64,000 bases of DNA, taken from the NCBI GenBank assembly GCA_045561235.1, contig JBJKYB010000002.1:806001-870000 (forward strand). The letters are read 5' to 3'. The number at the start of each line of letters is the position of its first letter. Position 1 is the stretch's first letter. Both the position numbers and the translations under genes were made by a program. The notes beneath the pieces were generated by a model. It was given only the letters and a program-made list of their open reading frames with translations. It searched no databases and was not told the DNA's origin. This DNA comes from GCA-2705445 sp002705445 (GTDB lineage: Bacteria > Pseudomonadota > Gammaproteobacteria > Poriferisulfidales > GCA-002705445). This document shows positions 46,062 through 56,135 of this stretch, one piece after another.

Positions 46062-47945
46062 TTGTTACAAAATATTAGAGATAAATCAACTGGATGGATA
46101 GCTTATGTTATAGTAATTGGCATAAGTATCCCTTTTGCATTATGGGGTATAGACCAGTATTTTACGGGAGGAAATTTAATCGTTGCTGAAGTTAATAAAA
46201 CTAAGATTTCAGCAGAAAGATTAAATAATGAATATCAAGACAGACTCCGGGAAATGAAAAACATTGTATCTTCGGATCAAAATGAAGCTGAATTACAAAA
46301 GAAAATTATTAAACGAACTGTGTTAGATGAACTGATAGACAGTGTTTTAGTTAAAGACTTTGTAAGCAAAAATAATTTCCAGGTTTCAGAAGATGCATTA
46401 ATTACGGACATTAAGACTAACAAGATATTTCATACAGAAAAAAAATTTAACGCCGAAAGATACCAAAAACTTCTTGAAAGCAAAGGAATTCAAATATCTG
46501 CTTATGAAAAGATAAGAAAATCAGAATTAAAAACACTTCAATTTTATAATAATATTGTATCTTCTTCTTTTTTATCCTCACAGCAACTGTTTGACCTAGA
46601 AAAACTTAAATATGAGAAAAGAAACTTTAGGCTTTTATCTTTAAGCTACAAGGATTTCGTTGATGAAGAAAATGAATCAACCGAAGCAGAAAAAAAAGAT
46701 TTTTATGTAAAGTATAAAAATATATTCTCTATGCCGGAAAAACTTGATATTGAGTATATTGTTTATAACAAAGAAATTTTATTAAAGCAGATAGATTTTA
46801 GTGAAAATAATTTGATAAATTATTATAACGAGAATAAATTTAAATATATTATTCCTGAAAAAAGAAAAGTTAGGCAAATATTTTTATCAAATAAAAAATC
46901 CAGTAAAGATAAAAATTTAATTTTGATTAAGAAAATATATTCTAGTTTAAAAGATAATGGTTCTTTTAAGACTTTAGCCACAGAACACTCTGATGACAAA
47001 CTTTCTAATAAAAAAGAGGGAGATATAGGATGGTTAGAACGTCAAGATTTATCAAAAGAGTTGTCCGATGCTATTTTCAATTTAAATAATATTAATAGTT
47101 TTTCAGAAATAATTTCAACGGATCAAGGTTATTACATATTTATGTTGGATAGTATTAAAGAAGCGAAAATTAAAAATTATAATGATGTTAAGAAAAACGT
47201 AGAGCTTGATTATAAAAATATTCAAATCGCGAATAAGTATGATGTTATGTTTGAGGAGGTTTCTAACATATTATTTGAGTATCCTGATTCATTAAATAAG
47301 GCTGAAGAGTTTTTGTCTGTTAATAAAAAAACTACTGGTCTAATGACTTTATCAAAAATTAAAAAAAATCATAAGATTTTAAATAATGAAAAAGTGTTAA
47401 AAATAATTAGCTCTGAAAGCGTTTACAATGAAAGTCGTAATAGCCAACCAATTGAATCAGATGGAAACGTTATAATTTTGAGAATTAAAGAAAAATCAGC
47501 AGTTGAATATAAAAAATATGAAAATGTAAAAAAAGAAATAGAATCCTTGATAAACACTGAACGATCTATAGTTTCGATGAAAGATACTATCAAAGATATT
47601 GAAAAAAAGCTTGTTAATGGTGAAGATATTAAAGAAATTGAAAAATTAACAAATAAAAAAGCATCATATTACTCAAGTATAGGTAGATCAGATAATAATA
47701 TACCTCCTTCAATATTATCCAAATTATTTTCACTTACAAAAAAAGAAAATGTTACCAGTATAGAATCTGGAACAGGCAATTATGAATTAATTATTTTGGA
47801 ATCAATAGAAGAGGGTAGTACCGATTTAAGCGAAAAATCTTTAAAAACAATGATAAATAATGAGCACGTAAATTCTATTTTATATGCAGTAATACAGAGT
47901 CTACGTGAAAACGCAGATATAAAAATTCATACAAAAAATTTATAA
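46062..47945 (+). CDS. ppiD: Periplasmic folding chaperone PpiD (SurA_N plus parvulin)
   Basis: Inner-membrane-anchored chaperone that meets proteins leaving the Sec translocon. There is one membrane helix at about residues 14-32 (AYVIVIGISIPFALWGI). A SurA-type N-domain follows, then a PPIC parvulin domain at about residues 265-365 (RKVRQIFLSNKK, FKTLATEHSDDKLS, EGDIGWLERQDL) and a long C-terminal region. The start is TTG at 46062, 7 bp after an AAAGGA box. The 627 residues match the family. Confidence 0.93.
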   Translation: MLQNIRDKSTGWIAYVIVIGISIPFALWGIDQYFTGGNLIVAEVNKTKISAERLNNEYQDRLREMKNIVSSDQNEAELQKKIIKRTVLDELIDSVLVKDFVSKNNFQVSEDALITDIKTNKIFHTEKKFNAERYQKLLESKGIQISAYEKIRKSELKTLQFYNNIVSSSFLSSQQLFDLEKLKYEKRNFRLLSLSYKDFVDEENESTEAEKKDFYVKYKNIFSMPEKLDIEYIVYNKEILLKQIDFSENNLINYYNENKFKYIIPEKRKVRQIFLSNKKSSKDKNLILIKKIYSSLKDNGSFKTLATEHSDDKLSNKKEGDIGWLERQDLSKELSDAIFNLNNINSFSEIISTDQGYYIFMLDSIKEAKIKNYNDVKKNVELDYKNIQIANKYDVMFEEVSNILFEYPDSLNKAEEFLSVNKKTTGLMTLSKIKKNHKILNNEKVLKIISSESVYNESRNSQPIESDGNVIILRIKEKSAVEYKKYENVKKEIESLINTERSIVSMKDTIKDIEKKLVNGEDIKEIEKLTNKKASYYSSIGRSDNNIPPSILSKLFSLTKKENVTSIESGTGNYELIILESIEEGSTDLSEKSLKTMINNEHVNSILYAVIQSLRENADIKIHTKNL

Positions 47946-47954
47946 GCAAATAAA

Positions 47955-49187
47955 ATGGATAGACTCCCGTCATCAAAAGTAATATTTTTATTTTTATTCT
48001 TAGGTTTTTTAACAGGATTTTATCTTGAGAGAACAGATATATTTTTCGGGATTAATTTTTATGATGTATTTGATTTATTTGCAACAATATTTATAAATTC
48101 TTTAAAAATGATAGTTGTTCCATTGATAATGTCTTCTCTGATTTTTAATATATCAGCTTTTAGCTCCACGAGTGATATATCCGGACTTGGCCTAAGATCT
48201 ATATTTTTTTATTTAAGTACAAGTTTTATAGCTATTATTATTGGTATTTTTGTAGTGAATTTTATCCAACCAGGAATAATAAATGGAGAAGGTGCTGCAC
48301 ATATCATTGGTTTATCTTCAGATTATGAAATAGAAACTTTAGTTAATTCTAGAGATAATTATTCTATCGGAACATTCTTTCTAAATATATTTTCCGGAAA
48401 TATATTTTTTTCCATCGCTAATGGCAATATGTTATTTATTATTTTATTTAGTGTTATTTTTGGTATTGCTATAAGATCATCAAAATTTGAAAATATAAAA
48501 GTGATAAAAGGCTTTTGGGAGGGCATGTATCTTATTTTTCTAAAAATTATGAGATATATTTTATTTTTTATGCCTTATGGGGTTTTTTGTCTTGTCGTGA
48601 AGACAACAATAGATTTTGATCCTGCAAGCTATTTGATACTATCCAACTTCTTTTTAACTGTTATATTTGGTTTGTTAATTCATTTATTACTTTTTTATCC
48701 CTTAATTCTATATATTTTTAAAAGAAATATTGTTGAGCATTTTAAAGGCATGACCTCAGCTCTATTAGTTGCTTTTTCATCAAGCTCATCAGTTGCAACA
48801 ATTCCTGTGACAACAAAATGCCTTATTGAAGATCTAAATTATAAAGAAGAGCATGTAAATTTTATCATTCCATTGGGAGCAACTATTAATATGGACGGAA
48901 CAGCACTTTTCGAGTGTGTCGCAGTAATTTTTATTGCTCAATTATATGGTATCGATTTATCTTATATTGACCAATTCTTAATATTAATTTTAGCATTAAT
49001 TACTTCCGTAGGCGTTGCAGGTATTCCTTCAGCAAGTTTTGTTGCAATACTTGTTATTTTAAGTGCTGTTGGACTTCCTTTTGAAGCAGTTGGAATAATT
49101 TTAGGAATTGATAGAATACTAGATATGTTAAGAACAAGTGTGAATGTTTTTGGTGATTCATGTTGTGTAAGTGTTCTTGGAAAATAA
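47955..49187 (+). CDS. Dicarboxylate/amino acid:cation symporter (DAACS/SDF family)
   Basis: Inner-membrane Na+- or H+-coupled transporter of the glutamate/C4-dicarboxylate family. It has about eight membrane helices plus two re-entrant loops. The family signatures SSSSSVATIPVT (HP1), GATINMDGTALFE (TM7) and the HP2 stretch GVAGIPSASFVAI are clear. The exact substrate (glutamate, aspartate or succinate) cannot be fixed. The 410 residues are standard. It follows ppiD by 9 bp and ends one base from the convergent fabI stop. Confidence 0.88.
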   Translation: MDRLPSSKVIFLFLFLGFLTGFYLERTDIFFGINFYDVFDLFATIFINSLKMIVVPLIMSSLIFNISAFSSTSDISGLGLRSIFFYLSTSFIAIIIGIFVVNFIQPGIINGEGAAHIIGLSSDYEIETLVNSRDNYSIGTFFLNIFSGNIFFSIANGNMLFIILFSVIFGIAIRSSKFENIKVIKGFWEGMYLIFLKIMRYILFFMPYGVFCLVVKTTIDFDPASYLILSNFFLTVIFGLLIHLLLFYPLILYIFKRNIVEHFKGMTSALLVAFSSSSSVATIPVTTKCLIEDLNYKEEHVNFIIPLGATINMDGTALFECVAVIFIAQLYGIDLSYIDQFLILILALITSVGVAGIPSASFVAILVILSAVGLPFEAVGIILGIDRILDMLRTSVNVFGDSCCVSVLGK

Positions 49188-49188
49188 A

Positions 49189-49974
49189 TTAATCTATCAC
49201 AGGCATACCTATAATATTAAATCCGGAGTCTACATATAAAACTTGACCTGTTATTCCACTTGCACCATCTGAGGCAAGAAACGAAGCAGTATCTCCGACT
49301 TCTTGGATTGTTACATTTCTTCTTAGTGGGGAATTTTTCTCAACATGGTCTAACATTTTTCTAAAGTCAGATATTCCCGCTGCGGCTAAAGTTTTTATAG
49401 GTCCTGCAGATATGCAATTTACTCTTATATTATCTTCACCCATAGCATATGCAAGATATCTTACATTTGCTTCTAAACTTGCTTTTGCAACACCCATAAC
49501 ATTGTAATTTGGCATGCCACGTATTGCTCCAAGGTATGAGAGTGATATAACTGAAGGGTTTTTACCCTTTAGCATTGGTTTTGCTTCTTTACATAATTCT
49601 AAAAGACTATAACTGCTAATGCTATGAGCAGACAGGAAACCCGCTTTTGTAGTTTTATCAACATAGTTGCCCTCTAATTCCTCTCTAGGAGCAAATGCCA
49701 AAGAATGTATTATAATATCAAATTCAGACCATTTACCTGAAAGTTGGTCTAACATATTATTAATACTTCCATCAATTGATACATCGCACGGCATAATAAT
49801 ATCTGAGTCACACTCATTTGCTAATTTTTCAACTCTTTCTTTTAATTTGTCATTCTGATAAGTAAAAGCAAGTTCTGCTCCATTCCTTTTTAGCGAATCA
49901 GATATGCCCCAAGCAATAGAACGATTACTTGCTATTCCTAAAACTAGCGCTTTTTTGCCCTGAAGAGATTTCAT
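49189..49974 (-). CDS. fabI: Enoyl-[acyl-carrier-protein] reductase (NADH) FabI
   Basis: Short-chain-dehydrogenase-type enoyl reductase ending each fatty-acid elongation round. The NADH site ALVLGIASNRSIAWGIS is the FabI form. The catalytic Tyr/Lys pair is in YNVMGVAKASLEANVRYLA, with the second tyrosine in LSYLGA. The C-terminus TGQVLYVDSGFNIIGM is typical. It has 261 residues. fabI next to ppiD is the Pseudomonas order. The 80 bp before it is shared with the divergent ABC-transporter operon. Confidence 0.97.
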   Translation of the reverse strand: MKSLQGKKALVLGIASNRSIAWGISDSLKRNGAELAFTYQNDKLKERVEKLANECDSDIIMPCDVSIDGSINNMLDQLSGKWSEFDIIIHSLAFAPREELEGNYVDKTTKAGFLSAHSISSYSLLELCKEAKPMLKGKNPSVISLSYLGAIRGMPNYNVMGVAKASLEANVRYLAYAMGEDNIRVNCISAGPIKTLAAAGISDFRKMLDHVEKNSPLRRNVTIQEVGDTASFLASDGASGITGQVLYVDSGFNIIGMPVID

Positions 49975-50054
49975 TCATGTATTGTATATCATATTTTATT
50001 TATAATGCAGTAAAATATATAATATGAATAATTAATTTTTTTGAGTAGATTGCA

Positions 50055-52202
50055 ATGTATGGATTATATAAATGTATATTTTTAATATTAATGCTTACAT
50101 TATCAGGGTGCTCTGATAAGCCTCTCAATAGTCCTTACGGAAAAAATACAGATAATAAGAAAGTATTTTACTCTTCATTTCAGGAACGACCAAAACATTT
50201 AGATCCTGCTCGCTCTTACAGTTCAAACGAATATGCTTTTATAGCTCAAATATATGAACCATTGTTCCAGTATCATTATTTAAAAAAACCATATCAATTA
50301 ATTCCGTTAGCAGCAAAAGAAATGCCAGAATTAATTTATCTAGATAATAAATTTGAAAAAACAAAAGATAAAAATAAAGTTAGATATATAAAATATGTGC
50401 TAAAAATTAAAAGGGGCATTTTGTATCAAAATCACCCTGCATTTTATAAAAATGGAAGTAATTATAGGTATCATAATTTAAAAAAAACAGAGCTGGAGGG
50501 TATTGACACAATTAAGGATTTTAAAAACGAGTCTACTAGAGAATTGACGTCAGATGACTATATATATCAAATTAAAAGATTAGCAGATTATAAAAATCAT
50601 TCGCCTATTGCAGGTGTCATGCAAGAGTACATTTTTGGCTTTAGTGAATACAATAAAAAAATTAGTAATGCTAAATATAAAAGTATCTCAGAAAGAATTG
50701 AATTAATAAAGTCAAACCAAATTAAAGGGGTTGAAAAAATTGATAATTTTACTTTTTCAATAATATTAAAAAAACAATATCCACAGTTTGTATATTGGCT
50801 TGCAATGCCTTTTTTCTCTCCTATGCCGTGGGAAGCAGATATGTTCTATAGTCAGCCAGGGCTCCAAGAAAAAAATATTACATTGAATTGGTTTCCTGTA
50901 GGTACAGGTCCATTTAAACTGACTGAGAATAACCCAAACTTGAGAATGGTTTTAGAAAAGAATAAAAATTTTAGAAAAGAGGTTTATCCATCATTAAAAG
51001 ATAAGATCGTGAAAAGAAAAATGATTTCTTATAATAAAAATAAAGTAATACCTTTTATTGATAAGGCTATATATTCCTTAGAGAAAGAGCAGATCCCAAG
51101 ATGGAATAAATTTTTGCAGGGATATTATGATAATTCAGGAATAGCTTCCGATAATTATGATCAAGCAATATCATTAAATAACTCTGGGGACGTATCTTTA
51201 AATAAAGACTTAGAGAAAAAAGGAATATACCTTACTACAGCTACTGCTGCGTCTACTTACTATATTGGTTTTAATATGCTCGATTCGATTGTAGGCGGCA
51301 AAAGTCAAAGATCGAAGTTGTTAAGGCAAGCAATTACAATAGCAATTGATTACGATGAATATATATCAATATTTGCAAATGGTAGGGGTATATTGGCCCA
51401 AAGTCCAATACCACCCGGGATTTTTGGGTATCAAGACGGAAAGAAAGAATATAATAAAACTGTATTTAAGAAAAATAAAGGACAAATAGAAAAACGAAGC
51501 ATTGAAGATGCAAAAAAACTTCTTTTAAAAGCAGGATATGATAATGGTATAGATAAAAAAACAGGAAAACCATTAATACTATACTTTGAGGCTACAGGTG
51601 CAGGTGCCGATACTTATGCTTTTCTTAATTGGCTTAGAAAACAATTTAAAAAAATTAATATACAATTGGTAACAAGAGTAACTGATTATAATCGTTTTCA
51701 AGAAAAAATGATCAATGGTACTGGTCAAATTTTTCAGTGGGGATGGAATGCAGATTATCCAGATCCAGAAAATTTCTTGTTCTTATTATATAGTAAAAAT
51801 GGAAAAGTAAAATTTGGAGGCGAAAATGCTTCAAATTATGAAAGTGAAGCTTTTGATAAATTATTTAAACAAATGAAGAATATGAAAAACTCTCAAAAAA
51901 GAAGAGAAATTATTAAAGAAATGCTTAAAATAGTTCAAAGCGATAGTCCATGGATTTGGGGATTTCATCCAAAATCATTTTCTCTTTCTCATGGGTGGGT
52001 TGAAAATACTGAATCCAATTTGATGGCTAATAATACACTTAAATATAAAGAAATTAGCTATCAAAAAAGATCGGAAAACATAAAATTATGGAATAAACCT
52101 AATTTTAATTTATTATATTTTTTACTTATTTTAATTTTTATTATTCTGATTTCTGTTCTATTCATGATTAGAAAAAAGGACAAAGAAAAAGTTTATGATT
52201 AA
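50055..52202 (+). CDS. Peptide ABC transporter substrate-binding lipoprotein with C-terminal membrane anchor
   Basis: Family 5 (DppA/OppA/YejA-like) binding protein. The N-terminus ends in a lipobox, LSGC with Cys19. The binding-protein body includes ERPKHLDPARSYSSNEYAF, SLRAIT-like LLRQAITIAIDYDEYI and WGWNADYPDPENFLFLLYS. It has 715 residues, longer than DppA (about 535). Unusually, the C-terminus has a second membrane segment (about residues 683-703) followed by the basic tail RKKDKEKVYD, so both ends would be membrane-tethered. It overlaps the permease gene by 8 bp. The likely substrate is oligopeptides, by family. Confidence 0.85.
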   Translation: MYGLYKCIFLILMLTLSGCSDKPLNSPYGKNTDNKKVFYSSFQERPKHLDPARSYSSNEYAFIAQIYEPLFQYHYLKKPYQLIPLAAKEMPELIYLDNKFEKTKDKNKVRYIKYVLKIKRGILYQNHPAFYKNGSNYRYHNLKKTELEGIDTIKDFKNESTRELTSDDYIYQIKRLADYKNHSPIAGVMQEYIFGFSEYNKKISNAKYKSISERIELIKSNQIKGVEKIDNFTFSIILKKQYPQFVYWLAMPFFSPMPWEADMFYSQPGLQEKNITLNWFPVGTGPFKLTENNPNLRMVLEKNKNFRKEVYPSLKDKIVKRKMISYNKNKVIPFIDKAIYSLEKEQIPRWNKFLQGYYDNSGIASDNYDQAISLNNSGDVSLNKDLEKKGIYLTTATAASTYYIGFNMLDSIVGGKSQRSKLLRQAITIAIDYDEYISIFANGRGILAQSPIPPGIFGYQDGKKEYNKTVFKKNKGQIEKRSIEDAKKLLLKAGYDNGIDKKTGKPLILYFEATGAGADTYAFLNWLRKQFKKINIQLVTRVTDYNRFQEKMINGTGQIFQWGWNADYPDPENFLFLLYSKNGKVKFGGENASNYESEAFDKLFKQMKNMKNSQKRREIIKEMLKIVQSDSPWIWGFHPKSFSLSHGWVENTESNLMANNTLKYKEISYQKRSENIKLWNKPNFNLLYFLLILIFIILISVLFMIRKKDKEKVYD

Positions 52203-53172
52203 ATATATTATAAAAAGATTTATTTATGCAATTCCAATATTAATTGGAGTTAATTTACTAACTTTTACTTTATTTTTTGTTGTAAATTCACCAGAGGAAG
52301 TAGCAAGACTGCATTTAGGAAATAAGAGAGTAACTCAGGAGCAAATTGTTCAATGGAATGAGGAAAGGGGATATAATAATCCACTTTTTTATAACAGTGC
52401 TCAAAAAGGATTAGACGTTTTTAAAGAAACAATATTTTATGAAAAATCTTTAAAACTTTTTCTTTTTGATTTTGGTATTTCCGATAGCGGTAGAGATATT
52501 AAATATGACATAAAACAGAGAATGCTTCCAAGTTTAGCTATTGCACTTCCTTCCTTGTTAGTTGGCTTATTTGTAAATATTACCATTGCATTATTTTTTG
52601 TTTTCTTTCGGTCTACCAAAGTTGATTATGTTGGAGTGATACTATGTGTTGCTTTGATGTCTATATCTAGCTTATTTTATATAATTGGGGGGCAATATCT
52701 TATAAGTAAATTACTTCATTTAGTTCCGATTTCAGGATACGCTCAGGGTTATGAAGCGATTAAATTTTTAGTCTTGCCAGTTATTATAAGTGTTATTTAT
52801 GGTATCGGCTCGGGCACAAGATGGTATAGGTCCTTATTTTTGGAAGAAATTGAAAAAGATTATGTAAAAACAGCAAAATCTAAGGGCTTGTCAGAAAGTG
52901 CTGTATTATTTAATCATGTTTTTAAAAATGCTTTAATACCTATTCTGACAGGTGTGGTTGTAATACTTCCATTATTATTTTTAGGGAGTTTAATAGTTGA
53001 ATCTTTTTTTGGTATTCCTGGACTCGGGAGCTACACAATCGATGCAATACAGAGCCAAGACTTTGCAATCGTGAGAGCAATGGTATTTCTTGGCACAATA
53101 TTATATATTTTTGGCCTAATTTTAACTGATATTTCATATACATTTGTAGATCCAAGAGTAAGGTTAAAATAA
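52195..53172 (+). CDS. Peptide ABC transporter permease, DppB/YejB type
   Basis: First inner-membrane permease of the importer. It opens with the DppB-type helix YIIKRFIYAIPILIGVNLLTFTL and has about six membrane segments. The cytoplasmic EAA loop that contacts the ATPase is KDYVKTAKSKGLSESAVLFNHVFKNALIPIL. It has 325 residues. Its ends overlap the binding-protein gene (8 bp) and the next permease (1 bp). Confidence 0.9.
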   Translation: MIKYIIKRFIYAIPILIGVNLLTFTLFFVVNSPEEVARLHLGNKRVTQEQIVQWNEERGYNNPLFYNSAQKGLDVFKETIFYEKSLKLFLFDFGISDSGRDIKYDIKQRMLPSLAIALPSLLVGLFVNITIALFFVFFRSTKVDYVGVILCVALMSISSLFYIIGGQYLISKLLHLVPISGYAQGYEAIKFLVLPVIISVIYGIGSGTRWYRSLFLEEIEKDYVKTAKSKGLSESAVLFNHVFKNALIPILTGVVVILPLLFLGSLIVESFFGIPGLGSYTIDAIQSQDFAIVRAMVFLGTILYIFGLILTDISYTFVDPRVRLK

Positions 53173-54545
53173 TGTTTACTTTTTTACTAACAGATATATT
53201 TTTTTATATAATATTTTTTTCATTAATTTTATATATTTATTACGTAAGAAAAACACCGGACTTAAAACAAACATGGCAACATGTTTTCAGAAATAAAACT
53301 GGAATTATATCTGTTGTGGTACTTTCTTTTTTTATGATTACTGCTCTTTTAGACTCTATTCATATTAAAGATAAAGTATACAATGAGGATAAAGAAGAAT
53401 ATATCTATTCACAAGAGATAAAAAGTATTTTAGATATCATTTTACTTCCTATTCACAAAAATACTGAAAAAAGTTATTCGTCTCCTTTTTCTTCACATCT
53501 ATACTCAAAAGAGACTGTCAAGATTGATAATAAAATAGAAAAAAGAATTTATCCTAAGCTTTTGTTTAAAGGAAATCATAATAAATATTCTGAAGATAAT
53601 TTTAATAATATATTTTTGACATCGTTATTATCAATATTTAAGACTTTTATTTTAGTTTTTTCTATATGTTTAATTCTCTGCCGAAAAAATATTTTTACAA
53701 GGGGATTTATTTTTTCTTTTATACAAAAAAATAAAGTCTTTCTTTCGTCTCTAACGATAATGATTACTATAATTTTTCTGTTATATGATCTTGGATCTCA
53801 GTATTATATCTTGGGTACAGATAAAGTGGGTGAAGATGTATTGTACAAAAGTATTAAGAGTATAAGAACAGGAATTTTGATTGGAACGTTAACAACTATT
53901 GTAATGCTACCATTTGCTATATTCCTCGGAATTTTTGCTGGATATATTGGTGGCCTAATAGATGATATTATTCAGTATATTTATACGACATTAAATTCAA
54001 TTCCTAGTGTTTTACTTATAGCTTCTGCAATTTTAATGCTGCAAGTTTATATGTCTAATAATCCTCTTGAGTTTGAAAATATATATGAAAGAGCTGATTT
54101 AAGATTATTCTTTTTATGTATGATTTTAGGTCTTACAAGTTGGACTGGGCTATGTAGATTACTAAGAGGAGAATCTATGAAGCTTCGAGAGGTTGAATAT
54201 GTTCAAGCTTCACAAACATTTGGACTAAAAAAAATATCTATAATTATTAGGCACATAATTCCAAATATTATGCATATAGTAATAATAACTGTTGTTTTGG
54301 ACTTTAGCGCACTTGTACTTGCAGAAGCAGTATTATCATACGTAAATATTGGAGTAGACCCAACTACATATAGTTGGGGCAACATGATAAATGCCGCAAG
54401 ATTAGAGATGTCAAGAGAACCCATAGTATGGTGGTCTTTATTTTCCGCATTCCTATTTATGTTTGTTTTGGTTTTATTTGCAAATTTATTTTCAGATGCT
54501 GTTAGGGAAGCATTTGATCCTAGGGCGAGTAAAAATTATGAATAA
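53172..54545 (+). CDS. Peptide ABC transporter permease, DppC/YejE type, with extra N-terminal region
   Basis: Second permease. The C-terminal 240 residues are ordinary DppC: LGTDKVGEDVLYKSIKSIRTGILIGTLTTIV, several helices, and the EAA loop EYVQASQTFGLKKISIIIRHIIPNIM. The first 200 residues are longer than usual: two helices, a polar stretch of about 85 residues (roughly 68-152) predicted to be periplasmic, and two more helices. At 457 residues it is well above DppC (300) and YejE (341). Its stop overlaps the ATPase gene by 8 bp. Confidence 0.88.
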   Translation: MFTFLLTDIFFYIIFFSLILYIYYVRKTPDLKQTWQHVFRNKTGIISVVVLSFFMITALLDSIHIKDKVYNEDKEEYIYSQEIKSILDIILLPIHKNTEKSYSSPFSSHLYSKETVKIDNKIEKRIYPKLLFKGNHNKYSEDNFNNIFLTSLLSIFKTFILVFSICLILCRKNIFTRGFIFSFIQKNKVFLSSLTIMITIIFLLYDLGSQYYILGTDKVGEDVLYKSIKSIRTGILIGTLTTIVMLPFAIFLGIFAGYIGGLIDDIIQYIYTTLNSIPSVLLIASAILMLQVYMSNNPLEFENIYERADLRLFFLCMILGLTSWTGLCRLLRGESMKLREVEYVQASQTFGLKKISIIIRHIIPNIMHIVIITVVLDFSALVLAEAVLSYVNIGVDPTTYSWGNMINAARLEMSREPIVWWSLFSAFLFMFVLVLFANLFSDAVREAFDPRASKNYE

Positions 54546-56133
54546 TTTACTTGAACTTAAAAACTTATGTTTAAAAATAAAATCTAATAAAGATGAAGAA
54601 GTATTGAAAGATATAAGTTTTAATATAAAGGAGTCTGAAGTTGTCTCTTTAATTGGGGAGTCTGGAAGTGGAAAATCTTTAACAGCATTATCAATAATAA
54701 GATTGTTGGAAAAATCCTGCAAAATAACAAGTGGAGAGGTGGTATTTTTAAAAAAAGATCTCCTTCAATTAGAAGAAAAGGAAATGAGACAAATAAGAAG
54801 AAATGATATATCTATGATATTTCAGGAGCCAATGAGATCTTTAAATCCAGTGATGAGTATCAAAGACCAGCTAAGAGAGTCATACGAAAATAAAAAAAAT
54901 TCTGATATTGATACAGAAATTATAAATAATTTAATATCTGTTGGTATAAAAGATGCAAGTCGTGTTATTAATTTATATCCTCATCAATTGTCAGGAGGAA
55001 TGAAGCAAAGAGTAATGATTGCTATGGCAATTGCATCAAAGCCAAAATTATTAATTGCCGATGAGCCAACAACATCACTAGATGTGACAATTCAAAAGCA
55101 AGTTTTAGATTTACTTCTTGAGCTAAAAAATAAATTAAATATGGCTATATTATTTATAACCCATGACCTTGCAGTTGCATCACAAATATCAGATAGAATC
55201 ATTGTAATGAAAAATGGGAAAATTCTTGAAAATAATGAAAGTAACATATTCTTTCAAAAACCAAAAAACCAGTATAGCAGGTCTTTGCTTGAATCGTCTT
55301 GTTATAGTAGAAAATTTAATGAGAAGTATTCTTCTGATAATAAAGATATATTAAATATTGAAAATCTTAAAGTATATTATAAAGAAAAAAATTCATTTTT
55401 TTCTAAAGAAAAATATTTCGTAAAAGCTGTTGATGATATAAGTTTTTCAATAAAGTCTGGATCTATTCATTCGATTGTTGGCGAGTCAGGTTCTGGAAAA
55501 ACAACAATTGCAAAAGCTATTATGGGCCTTACGCATATAACCTCAGGAAGTATTAAGATTTTAAACCAAGATATTACTTCTTTACGTGGCTCTAGCAAAC
55601 AAGATTTTAGAAAATATTATCAAATGATATTTCAAGATCCTTTTTCATCATTAAACCCAAGGATGCGTGTAGGTAACATTATCAGGGAGGGTTTATGTTT
55701 TTTAAAACCCGAATTAGATAAAAACGAATCAGATAGTATTATTAAGAACGTTATGATAAATGTTGGTCTTAATTACGACTCATTAAATAAATATCCTCAT
55801 GAGTTTTCAGGAGGTCAAAGACAAAGAATAGCAATAGCAAGAGTTTTGGTTCTTGAACCTAAATTATTAGTTTGTGATGAGCCTACAAGTTCATTAGATG
55901 TAACAGTACAAAAGCAAGTTTTAGATTTATTAATGGATATTCAAAATAGAATTCAAATATCATATTTATTTATCTCACATGATATTAAATTAATTTCAAA
56001 TATATCAGACACAATATCTGTAATGTATAAAGGAAAGATAGTTGAGAGTGGAAAAACGTCTGATATAATAAAAAATACAAAAAATGAATATACAAGTAAT
56101 CTTCTTAAATCTGTTCCACAAATTATAAATTAA
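54538..56133 (+). CDS. Peptide ABC transporter ATP-binding protein with two fused ATPase domains
   Basis: DppD-DppF-like fusion, as in YejF. Domain 1 has Walker A GESGSGKSLTAL, signature LSGGMKQR and Walker B LLIADEPTT. Domain 2 has Walker A GESGSGKTTIAK, signature FSGGQRQR and Walker B LLVCDEPTS. The start is ATG 54538 (MNNLLELKNL, 531 residues); an earlier frame opening at 54463 only adds codons that belong to the permease gene. The single polypeptide supplies both ATPase sites of the importer. The methyltransferase-like gene follows after 2 bp. Confidence 0.93.
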   Translation: MNNLLELKNLCLKIKSNKDEEVLKDISFNIKESEVVSLIGESGSGKSLTALSIIRLLEKSCKITSGEVVFLKKDLLQLEEKEMRQIRRNDISMIFQEPMRSLNPVMSIKDQLRESYENKKNSDIDTEIINNLISVGIKDASRVINLYPHQLSGGMKQRVMIAMAIASKPKLLIADEPTTSLDVTIQKQVLDLLLELKNKLNMAILFITHDLAVASQISDRIIVMKNGKILENNESNIFFQKPKNQYSRSLLESSCYSRKFNEKYSSDNKDILNIENLKVYYKEKNSFFSKEKYFVKAVDDISFSIKSGSIHSIVGESGSGKTTIAKAIMGLTHITSGSIKILNQDITSLRGSSKQDFRKYYQMIFQDPFSSLNPRMRVGNIIREGLCFLKPELDKNESDSIIKNVMINVGLNYDSLNKYPHEFSGGQRQRIAIARVLVLEPKLLVCDEPTSSLDVTVQKQVLDLLMDIQNRIQISYLFISHDIKLISNISDTISVMYKGKIVESGKTSDIIKNTKNEYTSNLLKSVPQIIN

Positions 56134-56135
56134 AT

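Noticed and set aside
54463..54537. Longer ATPase ORF beginning at 54463
   Set aside because: The extra 25 codons lie inside the permease gene in another frame; MNNLLELKNL at 54538 is the normal ABC ATPase start.
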